The notes: generated by a model from the sequence alone, not told the origin. A stretch of 41,056 nucleotides of DNA from Cyanobium sp. ARS6 (GCA_002687115.1 NYZI01000005.1:1-41056); one strand, 5' to 3'. Shown: positions 28,828-36,900, numbered from the stretch's first letter. Program-made: numbers and translations.

Positions 28828-29096
28828 AGCGAAGTCCCAGTGCACAGCGTCAGGCTCGACGCATTCACCGCTGGCTCGTTCCGATCGCAGCGGCGCCGTT
28901 GCTGCTCACGGCAATCAGTGGATCCCTGTACAGCCTTCTGCTGGAACAGGGAATTGACGCGTTCTGGTTACTCAAGATCCACACCGGCAGTTTTGGCTGG
29001 ATCAACCTGCAGTCGTTTTATCCAGGGCTGCTTGGAGTACTCACGGTTGTGATCACAGCATCTGGAGTGACATTGCTGATCAAGCCCCGCAGCTGA
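28824..29096 (+). CDS. Small PepSY-associated membrane protein
   Basis: 90 residues. RRIHRWLVPIAAAPLLLTAISGSLYSLLLE is the typical first helix of PepSY_TM proteins with His at the membrane face, and IHTGSFGWINLQSFYPGLLG followed by VVITASGVTLLIKPRS gives the second. Larger family members include membrane iron/siderophore reductases; this one is only the two-helix core. ATG overlaps the DUF3721 stop (ATGA), so the two proteins are probably a complex or work in the same step. The His pair could hold a heme or metal, but this is inference. No T-run terminator is seen immediately downstream. Confidence 0.75.
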   Translation: MKRSPSAQRQARRIHRWLVPIAAAPLLLTAISGSLYSLLLEQGIDAFWLLKIHTGSFGWINLQSFYPGLLGVLTVVITASGVTLLIKPRS

Positions 29097-29208
29097 CAAT
29101 CCATTGGGGGCAAGAAAGATCCAACGAGTGCAGACCTCAAGATCTACATGTTGTTAATGAATCTGGATGACTGCTAAGCGTTGATTGCGAGAACAACAAC
29201 AACCCTTG

Positions 29209-30057
29209 ATGAGTCGATTCGCGTCTGGCTGCGCTGCCGTGGGATTGATTGCCGGTATCAGCGTTTCAGGTCTGCCGGCCGGGGCACAGGCGCCGACTTA
29301 CTGCGAACCCGATGTTGGTTCACCGGAGAATCTCAAAACCGTGAAACACGGCCTGCTCGAGGGATATCTGGCACCTGAGTCAGTGCCCGATTCGTTGAAG
29401 CTTCTGCCTGCACACCCCATGAAGGGGTCCATCGAGTACGACCTTGATGTGGCCAATGCCGAATCGACCTTTCCTCTGCAGGGAGGCCCGCGCTGGGACG
29501 TGGCCGCCATTGATGCCAACCTGAATTTTCCTGAAGCCGCAGCGATCTACTCCTGCACCCTTGGTGTGCCGATCACCAAGGAAGGAACACCGAGGCTTTA
29601 CACCCTGCTGCGACGCACACTGACCGACGCCGGCCTGGCGACCTACAAGGCTAAAAACAACTATCAGCGCCCCAGGCCGTTCATGGTCAACGGCCAGCCG
29701 ATCTGCACACCCGACGAGGAAACCATGCTGAGAAGCGATGGCTCCTACCCCTCCGGCCACACCGCTGCTGGATGGGCATGGGCACTGGTTCTCAGTGAGC
29801 TCGCACCGGAACGTCGCGATGCAATCCTGGCCAGAGGAATCGAGTACGGAAAGAGCCGCTACATCTGCAATGTGCACTGGCTGAGTGATGTTCAGGCCAG
29901 CCAGATCATCGCCTCAGGCACCGTGGCCCAGCTGCAGAACGATCCGGTTTTCCGCGCTGATCTGAGAGCCGCAAGAGCGGAAGTTCAGGCCATGCGCCGT
30001 CAGGGGCTGCCCCCCAATGGAGACTGCGATCTGGAGAGAAGAGTCTTCCAACCCTGA
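29209..30057 (+). CDS. Class A non-specific acid phosphatase (PhoC/PhoN type)
   Basis: 282 residues from ATG 29209 (a TTG eight codons upstream is weaker). The signal peptide runs through GLIAGISVSGLPAGAQA. The mature enzyme has PDSLKLLPAHPMKGSIEYDLD, PITKEGTPRLYTLLRRTLTDAG, then the signature KAKNNYQRPRPF (K-x6-RP), GSYPSGHTAAGWAWAL (PSGH) and SRYICNVHWLSDVQAS (SR-x5-H-x3-D). All catalytic residues are present. It dephosphorylates organic phosphomonoesters in the periplasm or outside the cell and could supply phosphate. A hairpin terminator follows the stop. It is the intact counterpart of the broken gene at 1.3 kb, but of a different subgroup, so not a recent duplicate. Confidence 0.93.
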   Translation: MSRFASGCAAVGLIAGISVSGLPAGAQAPTYCEPDVGSPENLKTVKHGLLEGYLAPESVPDSLKLLPAHPMKGSIEYDLDVANAESTFPLQGGPRWDVAAIDANLNFPEAAAIYSCTLGVPITKEGTPRLYTLLRRTLTDAGLATYKAKNNYQRPRPFMVNGQPICTPDEETMLRSDGSYPSGHTAAGWAWALVLSELAPERRDAILARGIEYGKSRYICNVHWLSDVQASQIIASGTVAQLQNDPVFRADLRAARAEVQAMRRQGLPPNGDCDLERRVFQP

Positions 30058-30082
30058 GTCTGAGCGCCTGTTAAGACCGATC

Positions 30083-30118
30083 AGGCCACCTGTGCATCGC
30101 AGGTGGCCTTTGCTTTGC
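30083..30118 (+). terminator. Rho-independent terminator after acid phosphatase
   Basis: Perfect 10-bp stem AGGCCACCTG / CAGGTGGCCT with loop TGCATCG, followed by TTTGCTTTG. It starts 25 bp after the phosphatase stop. Confidence 0.8.
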
Positions 30119-30161
30119 GAGAGGCCGATCGAGTGAGGCTCGAAAAATCTTTACAACATCC

Positions 30162-31118
30162 ATGGCTGGTTCCCTGGTCCAGACCGAAGCTGGAGTCCTG
30201 CAATCAGTCGACGCCGTTGAAATCACTATGAACCTGCATTCCCGGATCGGTGGTGTTCCCGAAAATATCCAGATCAAGCTGAACGACCGCGACGTTCGCA
30301 TCACTCTGGAACGTCGCGGTTGCGAAAACGGCGAACTTTGGCTGCTGCTGCCTGCCTTGAGCACCGTGTCGAGCCGTGGTGAGTGGCATGCCTTTGCTGA
30401 TGCCATGGATAAACGCTGCCAGCTGGTGAGCTTCGACTGGGCAGGATTTGGAGACAGTGAACGCCCGGCGATTGCCTACGACGCGAAGGTTCTGCGTGAT
30501 CTTCTTGCTGGCATTCTTCAACACCTGCAATCCGCTGATCAGGTCAAGGTCAATATCGTTGCCGCTGGCCACAGTGTTCCCATCGCTCTCGGGCTGGCTG
30601 AGCAATGCTCAAGTCAATGGGCACAGATCGTGGTGGTTGCACCCACTTTCAGAGGACCCCTCCCCACCATGACCGGCCGGGCAGGACAGAGCTTCAGCTG
30701 GGTGAGGCGTCTGGTGGAACTGCCACTGGTTGGACCGCTGCTCTATCGACTCAACACCAGTCGGCCGATCCTGAAGCTGATGCTGCGGCGTCATGTCTGG
30801 GTCAATCGCAACCTGCTGACACCGGAACGTCTGCGCGAGCAGCAGCGAATCAGCCGGCAACCGGGTGCCCGCTTTGCAAGCGTTGCTTTTGTCACCGGGG
30901 GGCTGGACGCCGCCTCCGACTCGCGGTGGTGGCTGACACAGATACAGAAATTGCACTGCCCTGCGCATGTGGTGCTGGCCAACGAAGCACCTCCTCGTTC
31001 AAAAAGGGAAATGTTGACGCTGGCAGACAAGGCGGATCGTGTCTCTGATATCGATGGACGCCTGGGACTGCATGAGGAATTCGGCACTCTTCTGGCGCAG
31101 ACCATCGTCGCCAGCTGA
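30162..31118 (+). CDS. Alpha/beta hydrolase
   Basis: 318 residues, ATG 30162. LWLLLPALSTVSSRGEWHAF gives the oxyanion-hole strand, SFDWAGFGDSERP the DWxGFGxS motif of the fold, and AAGHSVPIALGLAEQ the nucleophile elbow in which the last Gly of GxSxG is Pro (G-H-S-V-P). A cap domain follows (LVELPLVGPLLYRLN to ERLREQQRISRQ). The likely His is in LGLHEEF near the C-terminus; the Asp is uncertain. Picocyanobacterial proteins of this type are of unknown substrate; chlorophyll or lipid esters are common guesses. It stands alone after a terminator. No signal peptide is seen. Confidence 0.8.
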   Translation: MAGSLVQTEAGVLQSVDAVEITMNLHSRIGGVPENIQIKLNDRDVRITLERRGCENGELWLLLPALSTVSSRGEWHAFADAMDKRCQLVSFDWAGFGDSERPAIAYDAKVLRDLLAGILQHLQSADQVKVNIVAAGHSVPIALGLAEQCSSQWAQIVVVAPTFRGPLPTMTGRAGQSFSWVRRLVELPLVGPLLYRLNTSRPILKLMLRRHVWVNRNLLTPERLREQQRISRQPGARFASVAFVTGGLDAASDSRWWLTQIQKLHCPAHVVLANEAPPRSKREMLTLADKADRVSDIDGRLGLHEEFGTLLAQTIVAS

Positions 31119-31230
31119 ACGAACAGCGACTTCTGTGTAACCAGCGCCATCAGCACTAACCGGACAAAAGCCTTAAAGTCGTGTCAAATCTGCATCGACG
31201 CAGCTCTGGTCCAACTCGCCCTTGAACGCC

Positions 31231-31437
31231 ATGGCCTCCTTCACCTGGAACGAATCCACCCTCTCCGCCGATTGCGGAACCCTTGAAGACATGGCCGAGC
31301 GTTTCGAAGACACAGCTGCTCTGATGAGACGTCTTGCTCAGACCGGTTTCGCTGTCAAGCAACAAGAGGGAACCAGAAAGATCACTCACGTCAACGACGA
31401 AATTTTCAAAAGTTTTGGGTTTATCATTGAAGATTAG
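31231..31437 (+). CDS. Small conserved-looking hypothetical protein
   Basis: 68 residues from ATG 31231. Acidic N-terminal half MASFTWNESTLSADCGTLED, then an amphipathic helix MAERFEDTAALMRRLAQTG, then a basic loop FAVKQQEGTRKITHVND and EIFKSFGFIIED. I do not recognise a named domain, but the composition and helix pattern look like a real cytosolic small protein of marine picocyanobacteria. Alone; a TTG three codons earlier is possible. The next gene is convergent with 31 bp between. Confidence 0.65.
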   Translation: MASFTWNESTLSADCGTLEDMAERFEDTAALMRRLAQTGFAVKQQEGTRKITHVNDEIFKSFGFIIED

Positions 31438-31468
31438 TTAGTTACAAATAAATCATCCAATATCGTTC

Positions 31469-31984
31469 TCATAGATCCCCCCCCAATAAATCTTTTTTCA
31501 AAGCGGCAATTCGTGCAAAGACTTCTGCACGCCGATGTTGCAGCAACATGTTCGAGGTGATCATTCGCACAAGCGCAACAAGGCCAATCAGCTCGGCAAC
31601 CCCCTGAAACAGACCACCGACCAGCGGCAAATGGTTCATTGAGCTTAAAAAAGTGCTTACGAAGGTCAACAGCAATCCGAGAATCACGGAGCCGAAGATA
31701 ATCAGAAAGATTGGATAAATCTGCATGAAGCTCTCGAGATTCAATTGCTTCAGCGAATCCAATCCAAGCAAAAGCTGTTGGATGAGGTGAGAGACTGAAA
31801 ATTCATCCTCATGATCTTCTGACTCCACGGATCGTGAAGCTTCAGGAGCGCTGGGTGGAGACTTGGCCAGCTCAACACTTTGATTCTCCTCGCCCCGAGT
31901 GGTGTCAAGGACGAGATCCAATTCAGAGGCATCAACAGGCTCCTTGAACGGCAACTCACCACTCTGCTCAGGATGTTCACTCAC
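31469..31984 (-). CDS. CAAD-domain membrane protein
   Basis: 171 residues, GTG start with GAGG 8 bp upstream. Residues 1-75 are acidic and disordered (many Glu, Ser, Pro). Two helices (YPIFLIIFGSVILGLLLTFV and LVGGLFQGVAELIGLVALVRM) are followed by a basic amphipathic end RRAEVFARIAALKKDLLGG. This is the layout of the CAAD domain, found fused to some cyanobacterial aminoacyl-tRNA synthetases and in stand-alone thylakoid curvature-type proteins. A role in thylakoid membrane shape or anchoring is inferred from the family. The 3' end carries a run of eight G (coding GG), a spot prone to indels. The gene stands alone. Confidence 0.8.
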   Translation of the reverse strand: MSEHPEQSGELPFKEPVDASELDLVLDTTRGEENQSVELAKSPPSAPEASRSVESEDHEDEFSVSHLIQQLLLGLDSLKQLNLESFMQIYPIFLIIFGSVILGLLLTFVSTFLSSMNHLPLVGGLFQGVAELIGLVALVRMITSNMLLQHRRAEVFARIAALKKDLLGGDL

Positions 31985-32188
31985 CTGTAGACCTCAAAGA
32001 TGAAGCTGCCAATATGCGGGAGATGATCAGGTGCAGAACGATAAATTAAGCAAACAAAACCTCTCACAACAAATCGCATCAAGGCCCACCGGATTCCAAA
32101 CAATCCTCAACAATTAATGCAACAAATATCCAATCTTCAGCTCGAGCTTACGCTGACTGTTACAGCAAGAAGCCGCAGTGCGAGATGT

Positions 32189-32944
32189 TCAGGTCCAGAT
32201 CGCCACAACAGCCATCACTGCGAAGCCTCCAACTGCACCAATGAATTCGCGCTGATTGCAACAACGATTGATCATCGGTGAAGAGGCAAGACCATGCAAA
32301 GTGCCGAAAAACAGGAATGTTCCTGCTGCTGCCGCACTGATGGAGGCCTCAACCAATGGATGGGCAGCCGAAGCGGAACTCAGGGCCTGACCAACAAGCG
32401 CACCGAAAGGGAACATCACTACAAACACCAGGAAGAGTCGCCAGGCGGAACGCCTGGAAAACTCGGAACGGCCAAGCTCCACGCCCAGCGCAAAACTTGC
32501 GGAGCCTTTATGGGCCAGTACAGCGATAAAGATCACCACCGTTAACGCCACTGAGGACGACACCCCAAAGGCGGCACCCATCAACAGCGAATGAATCGAC
32601 AACATCGCGACAGCAGTGAGCGGCAGAAGCCTGCTGTTGCCCGATGGGAACTCCATCCCACGATTGGCCAAGTGCTCAATCCACAGAAGCAGAAGCATCA
32701 CCGATCCACAGATCACCATCGCGAACGGATAGTCGACGTTGGCTGCATCAAAGGCCGACTGTGAATCACCAAGCATGTGAATCAAACCGGCACCAAGAAA
32801 AATTCCAGCGGCAAAGGCTTCGCCGAACCCCAGTGCGGGCAGCGGTCGATCTGAACGCATGGCCTTCAGCGCCGGCCGCCCTGTTGCAAGAGAGATGATC
32901 ACCACAACGGCAACCATCACCAACTTGAGAACTGAATCCGACAT
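32189..32944 (-). CDS. ZIP-family divalent metal transporter
   Basis: 251 residues, ATG 32944, about eight helices. AAGIFLGAGLIHMLGDS contains the first His of the family; helix 4 has IHSLLMGAAFGV (HS motif) and helix 5 AHKGSASFALGVEL (HKG motif, the metal site). The loop between helices 3 and 4 is short with no His-rich stretch. ZIP proteins bring Zn2+, Fe2+ or Mn2+ into the cytoplasm. A Fur/Zur-like palindrome lies 31 bp upstream, which suggests induction under metal starvation. Zinc or iron is most probable. The gene is not in an operon. Confidence 0.9.
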   Translation of the reverse strand: MSDSVLKLVMVAVVVIISLATGRPALKAMRSDRPLPALGFGEAFAAGIFLGAGLIHMLGDSQSAFDAANVDYPFAMVICGSVMLLLLWIEHLANRGMEFPSGNSRLLPLTAVAMLSIHSLLMGAAFGVSSSVALTVVIFIAVLAHKGSASFALGVELGRSEFSRRSAWRLFLVFVVMFPFGALVGQALSSASAAHPLVEASISAAAAGTFLFFGTLHGLASSPMINRCCNQREFIGAVGGFAVMAVVAIWT

Positions 32945-32975
32945 CCGCCCAGAAAGCTGCCGGCTCTGATTTTAG

Positions 32976-32990
32976 GAATGATTCTCATTC
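32976..32990 (-). promoter_or_regulatory. Fur/Zur-like palindrome upstream of ZIP gene
   Basis: GAATGATTCTCATTC is a perfect palindrome of 6-bp arms (GAATGA / TCATTC) around TTC. Its core AATGAT-T-CTCATT differs from the Fur core NATGATNATCATT at one position. It sits 31 bp upstream of the ZIP start codon. Confidence 0.6.
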
Positions 32991-33042
32991 TTGATCAGAT
33001 CCCGGCTGCAGGCAGGATCAGGCGTCGATCAACAGGTCGCCG

Positions 33043-33273
33043 TTATTCCGCCAACGGCGCGGTGTGAAAATTCCAGTTGTCACCGTCCTCCAGCCACAGC
33101 TCCCAGGTCATCGCCGTTCCATCACGCAGACACAATCGCCCACCAAAACCGGCGGGAGAAGGTTGATAAAGATCGGACAACTCGATGACAGACTCGCCTT
33201 CCCGCGAAAGCAGCAGTTCAACAGGCCGGCCAATCCGCTCGGACAGAACCTGGCGCAACTCATCAACGGTCAT
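33043..33273 (-). CDS. Hypothetical protein
   Basis: 76 residues from ATG 33273. The sequence MTVDELRQVLSERIGRPVEL, LLSREGESVIELSDLYQPS, GFGGRLCLRDGTAMTWELWL and EDGDNWNFHTAPLAE reads like a small soluble alpha/beta protein. No family is recognised. The ATG shares its A with the TGA of the upstream gene (TGATG), so it is translated by coupling and the two probably work together. Confidence 0.65.
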   Translation of the reverse strand: MTVDELRQVLSERIGRPVELLLSREGESVIELSDLYQPSPAGFGGRLCLRDGTAMTWELWLEDGDNWNFHTAPLAE

Positions 33274-33602
33274 CAATCAGGATTGCTGAAGTCAAGCACC
33301 AGATCACCGAGATCTTCACGACTGATCGTGAAGGCGAAGCCATCAACCTTGCCGCGCCACACCCCGATCGCAGCGTCGGCAGCAGTGCCCTCAAGCTGCT
33401 CAACCTTGTGATCAAAAAGAACGGAGAAACAGTGGGCGGCCACACGAGCAGCCTGATCCTCATCCATCTCATCAAGCTCATGAGCCTGAACAGCACATCC
33501 CTCGAGCAGTTCAGCATCAATTACATTGCCGCCGCCAACGTCGGCGACGAGAGCCTGCAAACCGGCCAGTTCGCTGTTATCAGTCATGGCGTCATTGTCC
33601 AT
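33273..33602 (-). CDS. Hypothetical acidic protein
   Basis: 109 residues from ATG 33602; ATG 33587 (MTDNSELAG) is an alternative. The protein is acidic: ELAGLQALVADVGGGNVIDA, LLEGCAVQAHELDEMDEDQA, then LFDHKVEQLEGTAADAAIGV and GFAFTISREDLGDLVLDF. It reads as one small alpha/beta domain; no known family. It overlaps the next gene by one base at TGATG. The intergenic space to the divergent OsmC gene (217 bp) may hold both promoters. Confidence 0.6.
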   Translation of the reverse strand: MDNDAMTDNSELAGLQALVADVGGGNVIDAELLEGCAVQAHELDEMDEDQAARVAAHCFSVLFDHKVEQLEGTAADAAIGVWRGKVDGFAFTISREDLGDLVLDFSNPD

Positions 33603-33819
33603 CAAGGACAGGCATCAACAATGAAGTGCAACAGGGTTATAGCCATCAGATGACTTGAAAATCAGCAGAACCATTGACCCAGACCGTTCAACGCTTGGGG
33701 ATTCGTTCCTAGTGCTCAGGCAAAACACAGACAGACCCGGAACAAGTCAAGAGCACGGCACAAAGAAATCACCGTTCACAGCGTGTGCTGCCAACTTGAA
33801 AGCACCACCTGGAGGACTT

Positions 33820-34221
33820 ATGTCAACCGTGTCCTGTCGATACAACGGTGAACTGCGCTGTGAAGCCACACACCATGGCTCCGCTGCGGTGTTGATGACG
33901 GATGCTCCGATCGACAACGCCGGCAAAGGCGAAGAATTCTCCCCAACTGACCTTCTGGCCACAGCACTGGCCACCTGCATGCTCACCATCATGGGAATCA
34001 CCGCCAGGAGCAGAAACTGGTCCATTGAGGGGAGCACTGCCGATGTGGACAAGCAGATGAGCCAATCAGGTCCACGCAGAGTTGAGAGACTGCGCGTGCG
34101 TCTGAATCTGCCCGAACATCTCAGCGAGGAACAGCGCACACTGCTGCAACGCGTTGCAGAGCAGTGCCCCGTGAAGCGAAGCCTCGATCCATTGATTCAA
34201 CTGGAGCTGATCTGGAGCTGA
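33820..34221 (+). CDS. OsmC-family protein
   Basis: 133 residues from ATG 33820, with a strong GGAGG site 9 bp upstream; an upstream in-frame extension to 33655 is not conserved-looking. The OsmC fold is clear: SCRYNGELRCEATHHGS, the motif DLLATALATCMLTIMGI with the first active Cys, and LLQRVAEQCPVKRSL with the second Cys. Members reduce organic hydroperoxides using this Cys pair; others are of unknown function (YhfA type). The short length, with EFSPTDLLATALATC, fits the YhfA-like branch as well. It converges on rsmE with a hairpin between. Confidence 0.85.
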   Translation: MSTVSCRYNGELRCEATHHGSAAVLMTDAPIDNAGKGEEFSPTDLLATALATCMLTIMGITARSRNWSIEGSTADVDKQMSQSGPRRVERLRVRLNLPEHLSEEQRTLLQRVAEQCPVKRSLDPLIQLELIWS

Positions 34222-34223
34222 TC

Positions 34224-34257
34224 GTCATCATGGGCAGTCAACCCTGCTCATGATGGC
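34224..34257. terminator. Hairpin between osmC-like and rsmE genes
   Basis: GTCATCATGGGCAG (34224-34237) pairs with CTGCTCATGATGGC (34244-34257), two positions as G-U. It overlaps the 3' end of rsmE and has no T-run. Probably a bidirectional terminator. Confidence 0.5.
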
Positions 34258-34979
34258 GACACACCGAGCGACATACCCTGGGCCAGAACCACAGGCAGGG
34301 CCGTGTCAACACTGAGGGTACGGTCACCAAGGTGAACCCGTTGCGCAATCACCGACGTCGCAAGCCCGATCTCGAAAGGCACAAAGCCGCCCTCAGGACC
34401 GATCATCACCAGCGCAGGCTCTGCAGGGGTCTGGGACAATGCGATCGGAGCTCCCTTATCGGCGATCCAGCAAGGCCGACCGTTGCAAAGCTGAGGCAAC
34501 TGGTCCTCCACAAAAGGACGGAAACGTTGATGACAGTGAACCACCGGAGCGATCGTGTCCTGTGAGCGTTCCATCCCAGCCATCAGGGCTTCAGCGATCC
34601 TGGTCTGAGACAGCAGAGGAGACTGCCAGTAACTCTTATCGACTCTGGCGCTGTTGATCAGGTGCAGGTTCCCGACACCGAATTCGGCAACTGTTCGCAG
34701 AATTCGTCGCAGCATTTTCGGCCTGGGAAGTGCCAGAACGATGTCGAAGCGATGCCTCGGCGGCGATGGATCGGTCAGCTGCACAGACAGCTTCACACCC
34801 GTGTCGTCGATGAGATCGACCCGAGCGCTTCCCTGCGCTCCGCCATACAAGCCGACCCGAAGCGTGTCGCCGACCACCGCTCGCAGGACCGAACGAATGT
34901 GGTCGGCACGGCGTCCATTGGCCAGAAAACAGCTGGATCCTGACCAGAGATCATCGGCAAAAAGCAGGATCAGATTCAT
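34248..34979 (-). CDS. rsmE: 16S rRNA (uracil(1498)-N(3))-methyltransferase
   Basis: 243 residues from ATG 34979; a longer frame to 35099 adds residues unlike the family. The N-terminal PUA-like part MNLILLFADDLWSGSSCFLA, ADHIRSVLRAVVGD and VGLYGG is usual. The SPOUT domain has DIVLALPRPKMLRRILRTVAE, NLHLINSARVDKSYWQSPLL, then LVMIGPEGGFVPFE (the GPEGG knot motif) and VHLGDRTLSVDTALPVVLAQ, all diagnostic of RsmE. It methylates U1498 in the decoding centre of 16S rRNA with SAM. Cytoplasmic. A single gene here, converging with osmC. Confidence 0.95.
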   Translation of the reverse strand: MNLILLFADDLWSGSSCFLANGRRADHIRSVLRAVVGDTLRVGLYGGAQGSARVDLIDDTGVKLSVQLTDPSPPRHRFDIVLALPRPKMLRRILRTVAEFGVGNLHLINSARVDKSYWQSPLLSQTRIAEALMAGMERSQDTIAPVVHCHQRFRPFVEDQLPQLCNGRPCWIADKGAPIALSQTPAEPALVMIGPEGGFVPFEIGLATSVIAQRVHLGDRTLSVDTALPVVLAQGMSLGVSPS

Positions 34980-35147
34980 GCTGCGAATCCTTGCTGAAGA
35001 GATTTGACATGCGCAAGCGCTGTCATTGGTTTCATGCGAATCGACAATCTCCAGCGAAGAGCACAAGCGGTGAACCGAACGTTGGAGAACGGCAATCACA
35101 CCCTTCGTCCCATTGATGATCTGGGTTCAATCGCAGACAGTGTGACT

Positions 35148-35378
35148 ATGAAAAACGCACAAAGCAAAAACAGAACAGACGCAACAATCAACTCTGAATC
35201 GCTGCTGCAACTGCTCAGCGAACGACTGCTCCTCTGGGATCAGCAGGAGGCTGCTGAAGCGGCAGGTGAATGGCATCAGGCACTTGCCCTGGAACAATCA
35301 ATCCGCTCAATCTCCCCACGCATTCGACAATCCATGGGCTTGCTGGTGCCGACGCAAACAGGGGGCTCTGGACGTTGA
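35148..35378 (+). CDS. Hypothetical alpha-helical protein
   Basis: 76 residues from ATG 35148. The region LLQLLSERLLLWDQQEAAEAAGEWHQALALEQSIRSISPRIRQSMGL (given in part: SERLLLWDQQEAAEAAGEW) forms two amphipathic helices. No family is recognised. Its TGA overlaps the TTG start of the next gene (TTGA), so the two are translationally coupled and divergent from rsmE. Confidence 0.55.
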   Translation: MKNAQSKNRTDATINSESLLQLLSERLLLWDQQEAAEAAGEWHQALALEQSIRSISPRIRQSMGLLVPTQTGGSGR

Positions 35379-35656
35379 AGCTGAGTGATGTTGTCGCCAA
35401 TCATGGCTTTGCACCATGCAATCTGGCCAGGATCGAGGATGCACTGCTCTACCAGCGCGAGCATCACGACGGAATCGTTGAACTGCTCTGCGTCCAGAAA
35501 ATCGGTACGGAGATGCGGGTGGATCGTCAACCGCTCATCCCCCTGTTGGTCGATGGACAACTCACCACGCCTGTCTTTCTACCCGTGGGGAATGCGGTCT
35601 CGGATCAGCGCATCCCCAGAGATCGACTGGAGGACTACCTGAACACCACCCTCTGA
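35375..35656 (+). CDS. Hypothetical protein
   Basis: 93 residues from TTG 35375, which overlaps the previous stop as TTGA and is preceded by GGGGG; ATG 35270 would lie inside the upstream gene. The sequence KLSDVVANHGFAPCNLARIEDALLYQR, then ELLCVQKIGTEMRVDRQPLI and PVFLPVGNAVSDQRIPRDRL reads as a compact soluble protein with two Cys. No family is recognised. It ends 3 bp before the stop of the convergent amidase-like gene. Confidence 0.6.
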   Translation: MKLSDVVANHGFAPCNLARIEDALLYQREHHDGIVELLCVQKIGTEMRVDRQPLIPLLVDGQLTTPVFLPVGNAVSDQRIPRDRLEDYLNTTL

Positions 35657-35659
35657 GCG

Positions 35660-36499
35660 CTAACGGCAATAAGCCGCGATTCCAGTTGTGGGTGGGCAGA
35701 CCGCCCTCAGGGATGTCCCTTGTTCCATACCTTCTCGCAATGCTGAAACAACGCGCTTGGCAATGTTGTCGAGGGTGAGCTTGCGACGCTTTGGATCGCG
35801 CAGCCCCCTCTCCAGGGCTCCCTCGAGCATGCCGATTTCCAGCATCGACACACCTCTGCGTGGCCCTCCGAGCATGCCCCGGTAATCGTAGGGATAGGCA
35901 CCGAATTCCTTCGCCAGCGCTTCGTCCATCACGGAAAATCCATAGGCAACAGCTGGAATGATCCCTGCACCGATTCCATGGGGTGAATAAGCGTCGTAGT
36001 GGATTTCGACGACATAGCCCCCCTTGGACGCATGGTCCTGGCCCACAGACCAGTTGGTGCGCGGATCCCGCTCGTTGCGGATGGTGCGTACACCGGGGTC
36101 GTAAAAGCTGATGTTCAAACCCTGCTTCTTGCCCTCAGCCACGACGGCTCGGGCAGTGCGCAGGTTCCAGTAGAGCTCATCCGTGATTCCCGCCTGCATC
36201 GGAGCAGCTCCACCGACACCCACAGCCCAGCCAGGCGTGCCGGAACCGTACATCCGCTGGGAATCGGCGTGACCAGCCAGAACCAGAATCGACGAATCCT
36301 GCCTGGGCATGCTCTCGCCGACCCAGTTCTTGCCACGTCCGGGTGTCAGGGGCAGAGGAGGAAGCTGCACTGCCGACCGTTCGGGCCGAACCGGCTTCAT
36401 GCTGTCAAGCAGCTCCATCAAACCGGCCCCTGACACGGGTAAGGCCAGAAGAACAAAGCCCCCTAGGAGCCCGGCAAGGCGACGCATGGGATTCAACAT
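35660..36499 (-). CDS. Exported N-acetylmuramoyl-L-alanine amidase-like protein
   Basis: 279 residues from ATG 36499. The N-terminus has Arg then a hydrophobic stretch (RRLAGLLGGFVLLALPVSGAG), a signal peptide. The catalytic-domain pattern of zinc amidases is partly visible: SSILVLAGHADS (His, usually DxGHGG), a Glu-rich helix ELYWNLRTARAVVAEGKKQG, and YVVEIHYDAYS (His, usually S-x-H-x-N/D). Residues between these are unlike typical amidases. It may cleave or bind cell-wall peptides; the family call is moderate. It is convergent with the preceding gene at a distance of 3 bp. Confidence 0.6.
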   Translation of the reverse strand: MLNPMRRLAGLLGGFVLLALPVSGAGLMELLDSMKPVRPERSAVQLPPLPLTPGRGKNWVGESMPRQDSSILVLAGHADSQRMYGSGTPGWAVGVGGAAPMQAGITDELYWNLRTARAVVAEGKKQGLNISFYDPGVRTIRNERDPRTNWSVGQDHASKGGYVVEIHYDAYSPHGIGAGIIPAVAYGFSVMDEALAKEFGAYPYDYRGMLGGPRRGVSMLEIGMLEGALERGLRDPKRRKLTLDNIAKRVVSALREGMEQGTSLRAVCPPTTGIAAYCR

Positions 36500-36618
36500 G
36501 GGCGACCATAGTGCCTGGCCTGGCTCCATTCGTCACCCCCCCCCGCCGCGCCAGGGACTGAGCGAAGCCGGCAGTGAGGCGGAAATTGCTATTTCAGGAA
36601 CTGGAAAGCTCGAAGACC

Positions 36619-36813
36619 ATGGTTGATCTGACCGCGTTGATGATGGCCCTGATCTGGCCGATTGCTCTTCTCACCTCAATCGTGGTTCTCAGCCGGACGC
36701 TGATTGTTGTGGCGCGGAGTGGAATCCGCGTGGAGATCTACACCCGTCAACCGATTCTGATCAGCACAGGCAGATCGCCTCTTCAAGCGGAGGTGGGCAA
36801 GGTCAGGATCTGA
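36619..36813 (+). CDS. Small membrane protein
   Basis: 64 residues from ATG 36619 (an upstream ATG at 36574 is less likely). It has one long helix or two short helices: LTALMMALIWPIALLTSIVV then SRTLIVVARSGIRVEIYTRQ, and a soluble tail PILISTGRSPLQAEVGKVRI. Not recognised. The tail carries a beta-like pattern. No operon partner; the following spacer holds direct repeats. Confidence 0.55.
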   Translation: MVDLTALMMALIWPIALLTSIVVLSRTLIVVARSGIRVEIYTRQPILISTGRSPLQAEVGKVRI

Positions 36814-36849
36814 ATGCGTTGACTGGCACCAGTCAGAACCAGACCATGC

Positions 36850-36900
36850 GATCACGAAACAACAGTGATCACAAAACAGCAGCGATCACGAAACAGCAGC
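36850..36900. repeat. Three tandem 17-bp direct repeats
   Basis: Units GATCACGAAACAACAGT, GATCACAAAACAGCAGC and GATCACGAAACAGCAGC follow each other without a gap; a fourth partial unit starts GATCGCG at 36901, overlapping a HIP1 octamer GCGATCGC. GATC occurs at exact 17-bp spacing. They lie between a small membrane gene and the Crp/Fnr-type gene. Confidence 0.8.
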
